This document shows, piece after piece, positions 57,628 to 64,000 of a stretch of 64,000 nucleotides of DNA (the stretch's first letter is position 1; every line of letters begins with the position of its first letter). Below the pieces are notes generated by a model, which saw only the letters and a program-made list of their open reading frames with translations, searched no databases and was not told where the DNA came from. The stretch covers positions 115,588,723-115,652,722 of the forward strand of contig CP136063.1 of NCBI GenBank assembly GCA_032622095.1. Direction: 5' to 3'. A program made the position numbers and the translations under genes. This DNA is from Siphonodentalium dalli. Taxonomy: Eukaryota > Mollusca > Scaphopoda > Gadilida > Siphonodentaliidae.

Positions 57628-58007
57628 TCTCATATATATTTTGAAGACCTCTGTCTGTCTGTTTGTTTGTCTGTCTGTCATTAATACAAATCTACGATTC
57701 TCGATCGATCGGGACGAAACTTGGTACGTGTGTGTAGTTTGACCAGGCGGTCGTCGTTGTCGTATTGGCGAGCCCGTGCGACGCCCGTCCAGCGCATGCG
57801 CAGACGAGATCTCGGAAACGGGTGGAGCTATCGACTTGAAATTTGGTATGTGAATGTATCTTGCCCCGGATACGAATTTTATCGGGTCGCCGAACCCGTG
57901 CGACGCCAGCTTCGCGCATGCGCAGACCAGATCTCGGAAACGGGTGGAGCTATCGACTTGAAATTTGGTTTTTGAATAGCCCGGACAACGTCGGGCTCAT
58001 CGGCTAG
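57628..58007 (+). mobile_element. Helitron-type non-autonomous element, copy 1
   Basis: Begins TCTCATATATATTTTGAAGA after an A and ends CTAG before a T, the canonical Helitron ends and A/T target. A hairpin AGCCCG-GACAACGT-CGGGCT stands 6 bp before CTAG. The body has (TGTT/TGTC)n, then two GC-rich subrepeats sharing GCGCATGCGCAGAC, GAGATCTCGGAAACGGGTGG and TATCGACTTGAAATTTGG. GC content is well above the surroundings. Confidence 0.85.
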
Positions 58008-58421
58008 TCTCATATATATTTTGAAGACCTCTGTTTGTTTGTTTGTCTGTATGTTGGTCTGTCATTTATACAAATCTACGATTCTCGACCGACCGGGACG
58101 AAACTTGGTACGTGTGTGTAGTTTGACCAGGCGGTGGACGTTGTCGTATTGGCGAGCCCCTGCGGCGCCCGCTTCGCGCATGCGCAGACGAGATCTCGGA
58201 AACGGGTGGAGCTATCGACTTGAAATTTGCTATGTGAATGTATCTTGCCCCGGATACAAATTTTATCGGGTCCCCGAGCCCGTGCGACGCCAGCTTCGCA
58301 CATGCGCAGACCAGATCTAGGAAACGGGTAGAGCTATCGACTTGAAATTTCGGGCTGGGTAGAGCTATCAACTTGAAATTTGGTTTTTGAATAGCCCGGA
58401 CAACGTCGGGTTCATCGGCTA
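58008..58421 (+). mobile_element. Helitron-type non-autonomous element, copy 2 (tandem)
   Basis: Starts TCTCATATATATTTTGAAGA directly after the CTAG of copy 1 and repeats the whole body, with a 34-bp partial internal duplication (GGTAGAGCTATC / GGTAGAGCTATCA). Ends at CGGCTA, with G of CTAG lost or replaced. Head-to-tail joining without spacer fits rolling-circle transposition. Confidence 0.83.
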
Positions 58422-59510
58422 TATGATATATTGCGGCATCGGAATTATGCAGTTATAGCAGTTTGTTTGAAATTAGAGTACAGGACCGAATAGAGTGACA
58501 CAGACAGAAAATAATACAATCGCAGCCATTTCGCAGCCATGAAATGGCTGTCAAAACAGTCGCAACTCAAAGCCATAACACAAAGAAAGCAACATATTGA
58601 TAACCACATAGGAGTGAAAATATGTATTGGTAATATACAAGTCTGTAGTTAAATATCTTTAGAGGTTCACATATTATTAAACAGATCCTTCTGAAGGATT
58701 TATTGGTCACTGCAATGCAAATCAACGCCCCAATGATTTGCATCTTTAAAGTTTGGTTTTTCTACTTATCCAGCATCCAACTGTCGGGCTAAAAATAATA
58801 ATTTGGGGCATGCAAGACACAAAGTAATGTTTCCCCACACAGTGCATGGTAGTTTCATTCGGCATGATGATTAATTACTGAATGTAACTCAGAAACTGAA
58901 GTGCATATCCTTGCGGTATAAATTCTAGTTACATTTCCGGAATTTTCAACAATCTCCGTTATAGAAAACGTAGTAAGTTTCACCTATATGTGGCCTTGGT
59001 GAATACAACCAAATGGAATTTGCAAGTATAAACACAGTCCCTGCCACAGAGTATGCAGGCAATTTTGGTCAAGTTTGGAATTTATTGAAGATAGTCTATG
59101 GTACTCCTTTGTGTTTTGATAAATAGCGTTCATAGTATACCACCATGCATTCTTCTGATAAAAGCGAAATATTTGTGTTTCATCATTTGACCGGAGGCAA
59201 TTATGACTATTATTTTGAGATACGGACAACATGATCTACACATTTGACCCAGTACTATGTGAATATCTATCATACTATAGCAGTGAGTTTTGAAAGGTTT
59301 GATGTTGTAGATATAACAATAAATGATGATTGGTCACATTCGTGAGAGTGCTCCGAGTACATATATTTCTGCTTCTAGAAAAGGTCACATAATCAATACA
59401 TCCCTACTTAATCCCATTTACTAGTAACTGTTTAATTACATATATATATAATAATTCGGACTCGCGCTATATCCTGCAACCAGAACATTAAAACTGTCAA
59501 TAAGCTTCAT
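58422..59510. other. Unassigned DNA
   Basis: Searched by eye on the minus strand for further ALDH7A1 exons; none found. The 82-codon minus frame at 58984-59232 has no recognised domain. Confidence 0.4.
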
Positions 59511-59676
59511 AACAACTATGGACGCCGATCGTTCCAGGAGGTAGCTACATCTGTTTGGAACAGACTGCCGCTAAAAATTTGATGTTGTGACTCTGTGTCA
59601 GCTTTCCCTGCGAGAACTGAAAACACACCTTTTCCGTATGTGCTTCAAATTACAACAGACAAATAAAAAACAGTAG
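59511..59676 (+). pseudogene. LINE ORF C-terminal relic
   Basis: Reads NNYGRRSFQEVATSVWNRLP and LKI, then after a stop and frameshift DSVSAF and LRELKTHLFRMCF to a TAG at 59674. This is the C-terminal end typical of the reverse-transcriptase ORF of CR1/L2-like non-LTR retrotransposons (YGxRSFxxxAxxxWNxLPxxIR..SxxxFKxxLKTHLF). Everything upstream is missing, as in 5'-truncated LINE copies. Confidence 0.7.
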
Positions 59677-59867
59677 CGTTAGCGAGTAGCCTTGGTCAGC
59701 TAGGGTGTTCCAGGCTATACCAGGTGAAAGCTAACGTAATGCGCACTCTTATTCCAAGAAGCATTAAATGACCTGGAATCACAACCGAAGAAGAAGTCCC
59801 ATAAGCACGTTAGTGAGTAGCCTTGGTCAGCTAGGGTGTTCCAGGCTATATCAGGTGAAAGCTAACG
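59677..59867 (+). repeat. 60-bp hairpin-ended unit, two copies
   Basis: CGTTAGCGAGTAGCCTTGG (59677-59736) recurs at 59808-59867. Each unit begins CGTTAG(C/T) and ends GCTAACG, so the tips pair. Directly after the LINE stop codon, so probably its 3' untranslated region. Confidence 0.8.
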
Positions 59868-60345
59868 TCATACGCATCAACCAAGGAAAACACCAGCTGA
59901 ACTTAACTCGTGTACATATGTGTTTGATAACTGTTTTTAGTTTTATCTTAAAATACCCACACAAAAACCAAAAAAAATACTAATGCAAATACTCTTTGTT
60001 GATAATAATCTATCTTTTATACTGTTTGGATCACTAATTAAGTACCTTAGTCTCATCAATATTTTTCGTTTCAATTTTACTCATTCCCGATCTTTCCCCA
60101 TTTTACCCCCTTTTCATGTTATTTTTAGCTTGTTACCCGTTCGCCATTTTACCACCTTTTTTAGCATGTTACCAACCCCAATTTACCAGTAACTTTAAAA
60201 AAAAAATTTGATTTGTAATTTTATGTGCTTTTGTATTTCTTAGTAACATCTCACTTATAGTTCTACATTTTTGTTGATGTCCATAATTATGTCTTATATT
60301 TGCAATTGTATTTTATGTTTAACATTTCAAGCATTTTAGAGCACT
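59868..60345. other. Unassigned DNA
   Basis: T-rich; frames at 59983-60192 show no family resemblance. Confidence 0.4.
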
Positions 60346-60503
60346 TCGGTGGATTTTACGGAAATATGGCTTGTTGCCATTCATCGGAAAGCTCTCGGGG
60401 GAGCTTTCCGATGAATGGCAACAAGCCATATTTCCGACTAAATCCTGAAAAGTTACCCATAATTCTGCTGTGGTTAAGCAGTCGATTAATTAGGGCATTA
60501 CTG
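60346..60503. mobile_element. Pogo-like palindromic MITE, left tip missing
   Basis: GGAAATATGGCTTGTTGCCA and its inverse meet at CTCTCGGGGGAGCT. The right arm continues to GGGCATTACTG (ends 60503) then TA. The left outer arm is absent. The right flank (AAGTTGTATCTGG..CCCTGGAGTAGAAG) is the same as that of the 37.8-kb copy. Confidence 0.85.
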
Positions 60504-60714
60504 TAAGTTGTATCTGGAACCCTGGAGTAGAAGTATTGCTACAATATTCTTTCCATTTGATTTTGATAGGTTTTACACTTCCAAATTTACCACCCCTACT
60601 GGCATATTTTGTTCGACCAGTCAAAACTGCTATTGACCCAGTGCAAACCACGCACGGTATAGGGGTCAAAGTCTGACGAAAATCCCAAGTATTATTCTGA
60701 GCATGATGCTCCAA
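60504..60714 (-). other. Unrecognised minus-strand open frame next to MITE
   Basis: A 70-codon frame on the minus strand contains IKWKEYCSNTSTPGFQI. The word loosely recalls the N-terminal (F/Y)C.NTS.HG region of DEG/ENaC channels, but the rest does not fit and there is no transmembrane segment. I leave it unassigned. Confidence 0.2.
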
Positions 60715-60984
60715 AAAAGGGCAACTGTTGCATTGAAGAAATGCTACATTTTTATTCTCGCAAAATTGTATTATTGTTTACATTCACTGTGCGTGTTCAT
60801 TGAAGCGATGTGTTCCTAAACCACAGAGCGAGCAATGACTAGACATTAATGTATAATATAAATATAATGCCTTATATTGATTACACCAATATGATACAAA
60901 GTGCATATTCACTAAATATTCACTAAATATGTTGAACATCTTCAATGTGTCGAGAATTTGTCAATAACTCTAAAATAATAAACA
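60715..60984. other. Unassigned spacer
   Basis: Nothing recognised. Confidence 0.5.
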
Positions 60985-61396
60985 TAAAATATATCTAATG
61001 TTGAAAAATGGCAATAACTCAGCCAAAATGACTCCGACTGAACTCAAAATCGCAGGTTTCCATGCTGGTTGACATCTGTGTCAAGTTTTTAAAAAAATGA
61101 CTGGAAAATGATGAAATACAGGCTCGGACAAAAGATGCGTCCCAAGATGTACGATTCTAAGTCGAAAAAGGGCAATAAATCTGCCAAAATGAGTCAGATC
61201 AAACTCAAAAATGCAGGTGCGCAGGCTCCCATGCTGTTTGATAAATGTGCCAAGTTTTAAAGAAATTAACCAGGAAATGACAGAATACAGGATCGGACAA
61301 TGTTCCGGATGGATGGACGGACGCACACAAACATGCTCACAAACACAGACGGATGAGGGTCATTACTATAGTCCTCCGATGGAATGTCGGGGGACA
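60985..61396 (+). mobile_element. Tandem-core element with GTCGGGGGAC 3' hairpin
   Basis: Units near 61000 and 61150 (GTCGAAAAAGGGCAATAAAT; ACTCAAAAATGCAGGTGCGC), then GGATGGATGGACGGACGCAC (61309), then GTCCTCCGAT-GGAAT-GTCGGGGGAC (61371-61395) and AA. Contains GTACGATTCTAAGTCG, the unoccupied form of the MITE target at 15761. Confidence 0.82.
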
Positions 61397-62350
61397 AAAA
61401 TACATTTAGTTCAGTGTTCAATATATCTTTGATGGACATATTAAAATTTGAGCTGGTCAATGAATTTATTTGGCACCTTGATGATTGCGGCAGTTATTGT
61501 TTGCACAAATGACCGACTGTATTTCTGACGGAGTGCACCCCGCAGCAACAACGAAAGGGAATTACTTCAGGAGTTGGGCACATTCGACACGCATACTTTG
61601 CAGAAATCGACATCATAAGTGATAACTTGAGTGAACATGATTACTTATTGTCACCTCTCTCTCTGCGAGATTTCCATTCATGTTCAACTTGAAGACCAGT
61701 GCCTCGGCTAAGTCTGTCTTTAAACTCTTCAAAAATCATTTGTAATAAACTTGATCATACTTTGGTTTATAAAATCAACATGAGCGAAAAATCACTTACA
61801 TCAGTTAAAAGTTGCATGAGTCACACAAACACAATACATGATAGAAATTGACCTTAGTTAGTTGGTCCTCTAAATGTGTACAATATTACCATGATTCCTA
61901 TCATATGGTGACCTAAGATACTCAGTTATACAACATTACCATACATATAAAGTAAGTTACAAGACGTTTCAGTGTTCCAAGTTGAGTATATGACAGGCAG
62001 AGTAATTAAACAAAGTGTATGAATCCCGAACTTTGTTTAATTACTCTGCAGGTAATAAACAATGACCCCAATCAATCTGCAAGTCATTCCTTATAATCAT
62101 ATACCATTACATTTTAATAGAACATTAATCATTTGAACAACTTTTCAGAACTACCAAAACAATTATAAGTAACATATTGTTCAGATTCAAGCAGAGTCTC
62201 CCAATAACAACATGCAAGGAGCACATGCTTGAAGTGATGTAGGCGTCTCGTTCATCAACTAATAACTGAAGAGTCGATTTCGTCTTCAGTTATTGGTTTG
62301 TGAACATCGGAAACATTCATGTAAACCGTATGGCGAAATGTACTGATTCC
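61397..62350. other. Unassigned DNA
   Basis: No gene recognised. ATTAAACAAAGT (62005) and its inverse ACTTTGTTTAATTACTCTGC (62032) form a small inverted repeat. Confidence 0.4.
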
Positions 62351-62358
62351 TATACGGG

Positions 62359-63891
62359 CAGGGACCAGCCTAGACCCGATTTTCAGGGCGAAATGACTTC
62401 GCCCTACTATAAAAATAAGGCGAAGTGGCCGTTCTATAGGGCGAAGTGAGTCTACAAAATTTAAATTGATCATTACTACGACAGGAGTCGCTATAGAACG
62501 AAAATAGGAGAGATGAAATATGTCAATTAAACTTATGAAACAATGGTTGAAATATGGAGTCATTATGTTCGCTTCATGACCCTAATAACTATTAATAATA
62601 CCCAAACATAATTGTGAGAGGAAAGCAGCATTTTATATCGTAATTGTGGGAGAAATTCCGGAGAATGACAGGATTTTATTTCATATTTTTCGGGTTTTTA
62701 AAAATGCCAACAATATTTATCAAACCGAAACGAAACGAAATCATGAACACTTTTACTGCGCTCTGTTAGTAATCCCGTTTGAAATTTTAATATGCTTCAC
62801 AAAGAATTTGTTTTAAAATTTCTTTAACCAAACTCCATAGATGGAGTGATGAATTGACACATTGTGAGAGGTGTGAGTTGTAATTTTCATTGCAAGGTGT
62901 GGTTTAATTAGGGCAATTTATTGTCTGAAGTCATAAAGTTATCAAAAGAATTCACCGTCATTAATCCGCTAAAATAACAAAGCAAGTGCACAAAGCAGAT
63001 ACAGACAATGAGACATTGTGGCAAGAGATTAGGAGGTTCCAACGGGGGGAAATATGCTCGTTTGTTTTCATGTCGTCACGACACTGTGATAAAGAATGCG
63101 TGGGGCTCATCGTGGGTGTTTTAAAACCACGTGCTATATTGTTGATAAACAGATTGTAGAAAAATACGTTTTATCGACGTAATGACTGGGGCTCAAAATG
63201 GGTGTTTAAATTGAAGCCACGTGTTTCATATAATCGATGCGTGTTTAAAACCACGTGCTATACTGTTGATGAACATTAGAAAGTAGAAAATACGTATTAT
63301 GGACGTATTAATAAAGAATGACTGGGGCTCAAAATGGGTGTTTAAATTGAAGCCACGTGTTTCATATAATTGAATGAGTGTTGAAAAATATTCATCAGCG
63401 AATAGGGAAATGAATCATAACTATAAGGCATATAAAAGATAAAAGATAAGAACTTGATGGATGGAGTTTTGGATATTTTTAATACTTACACTTAGACTCT
63501 CAACTTGAAAGTTCAAAATGCCGACTGTATACACTTATTGAGATCGCCGACGACGTTGTTTCGATAAACAGTAAAAACACCCAGGCCTGTCTCATGGTAC
63601 ACAAAGGATATACGCCGCGTGCCAATGATCATATGTGAGTTGTGCGTTGTGATTGATGTTAGAGGTGTTGGTACTTCAAACGGACACCACTGAGATACTA
63701 CTGCAGACAGTGTTTGCTAGTAACTTAGCCATTTTTGTTAGGCGACTTCTCAAAATTGAAAAATTGAAAAAAAAAAAAAAAATTCTCAAAATTGGAGGGC
63801 GACTTAAACTTCGCCCGACTGCAAAAATAAGGCGAAGTGGACGGCGATAGGGCGACTTCTTCGCCCACGTCGCCCTCTCGGCTGGTCCCTG
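62359..63891. mobile_element. hAT-type non-autonomous element 2
   Basis: Perfect 8-bp duplication TATACGGG at 62351-62358 and 63892-63899. Terminal inverted repeats CAGGGACCAGCC / GGCTGGTCCCTG. Subterminal GGCGAAGT / GGCGACTT words at 62387-62448 and 63741-63871. Shares tip motif and subterminal words with element 1 but has a different interior. No transposase. Confidence 0.93.
63090..63375 (+). repeat. Tandem duplication inside hAT-type element 2, about 136 bp
   Basis: AATGACTGGGGCTCAAAATG at 63181 recurs at 63317, both followed by TTGAAGCCACGTGTTTCATA. A third, diverged start (GAATGCGTGGGGCTCATCG) lies at about 63095. AAACCACGTGCTATA alternates with these. Confidence 0.85.
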
Positions 63892-64000
63892 TATACGGGC
63901 ACTAATTGTGTGAATGTAGAGGGTGTGTGATTATATAATGTTGAAGGTTAATGGGCGAGACCTTATCAATTTGTCCACTTGTCCATATACCTGTCACCAT

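Noticed and set aside
57692-58371. Frames in both directions across the GC-rich block
   Set aside because: The region is a tandem pair of Helitron-type elements and the frames are duplicated with them.
59677-59867. tRNA-derived SINE head
   Set aside because: The AGCCTTGGTCAGCTAGGG word is loosely A-box-like, but no proper B box follows; position after a LINE stop suggests a 3' untranslated region.
61640-61745. Possible second LINE C-terminus (SASAKSVFKLFKNHL)
   Set aside because: Only a weak resemblance, without the WNxLP part; not enough to call.
56174-64000. Further upstream ALDH7A1 exons (the PTIVTGL..ETFAPI region)
   Set aside because: Looked for on the minus strand by expected codons and splice sites; none seen, so they are probably beyond the window.

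Overview
The window is nuclear DNA from an invertebrate animal, AT-rich, full of introns and dominated by repeats. A marine bivalve or other mollusc is my best guess. The guess rests on several families of dispersed elements built from tandem units of about 150-170 bp followed by GGAC/ACGG-type microsatellites, as in molluscan pearl/BIV160-like repeats. It is an inference, not a database result.

Only one host gene could be recognised. Four GT-AG-bounded exons on the minus strand (56173-56076, 51304-51231, 50394-50319, 45629-45575 with stop) keep phase and encode the C-terminal end of an antiquitin-type aldehyde dehydrogenase (ALDH7A1). The 5' part of the gene must lie beyond the right edge. 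Its two long introns (about 4.8 and 4.7 kb) are filled with transposons. Three other coding traces are decayed mobile-element genes: a Penelope-like GIY-YIG nuclease (39.2-39.9 kb), a hAT transposase C-terminus (41.9 kb) and a LINE ORF C-terminus (59.5 kb). Most other reading frames over 60 codons lie in repeats.

Layout: 0-6 kb, a TTAA-flanked MITE, a 108-bp palindrome and unassigned DNA. 6.0-12.0 kb, a giant inverted-repeat (foldback) element with arms of about 2.4 kb. 12-22 kb, TTAA MITEs in two structural forms, a MITE with a 9-bp target duplication, minisatellites and a self-complementary GGTTCTT array. 20-27 kb, tandem-core repeats. 27.6-37.1 kb, a repeat tract split by a 7-kb CT/CA satellite with higher-order structure and by a Helentron-like insertion whose empty site is also in the window. 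37.8-44.2 kb, palindromic pogo-like MITEs, transposon gene relics and more tandem-core elements. 45.6-56.2 kb, ALDH7A1. 54.1-63.9 kb, two hAT-type non-autonomous elements with perfect 8-bp target duplications, a TA-flanked MITE, and a tandem pair of Helitron-type elements (5' TC; a 3' hairpin followed by CTAG in the first copy and CTAT in the second).

The main theme is the number of different non-autonomous transposon designs in one 64-kb stretch. At least three sequence-unrelated tandem-core families share one architecture: an array of about 155-bp units, often a GGAC microsatellite, and a hairpin at the extreme 3' end. In two of them the hairpin sequence recurs inverted near the 5' end. This is how non-autonomous Helentron relatives are described.
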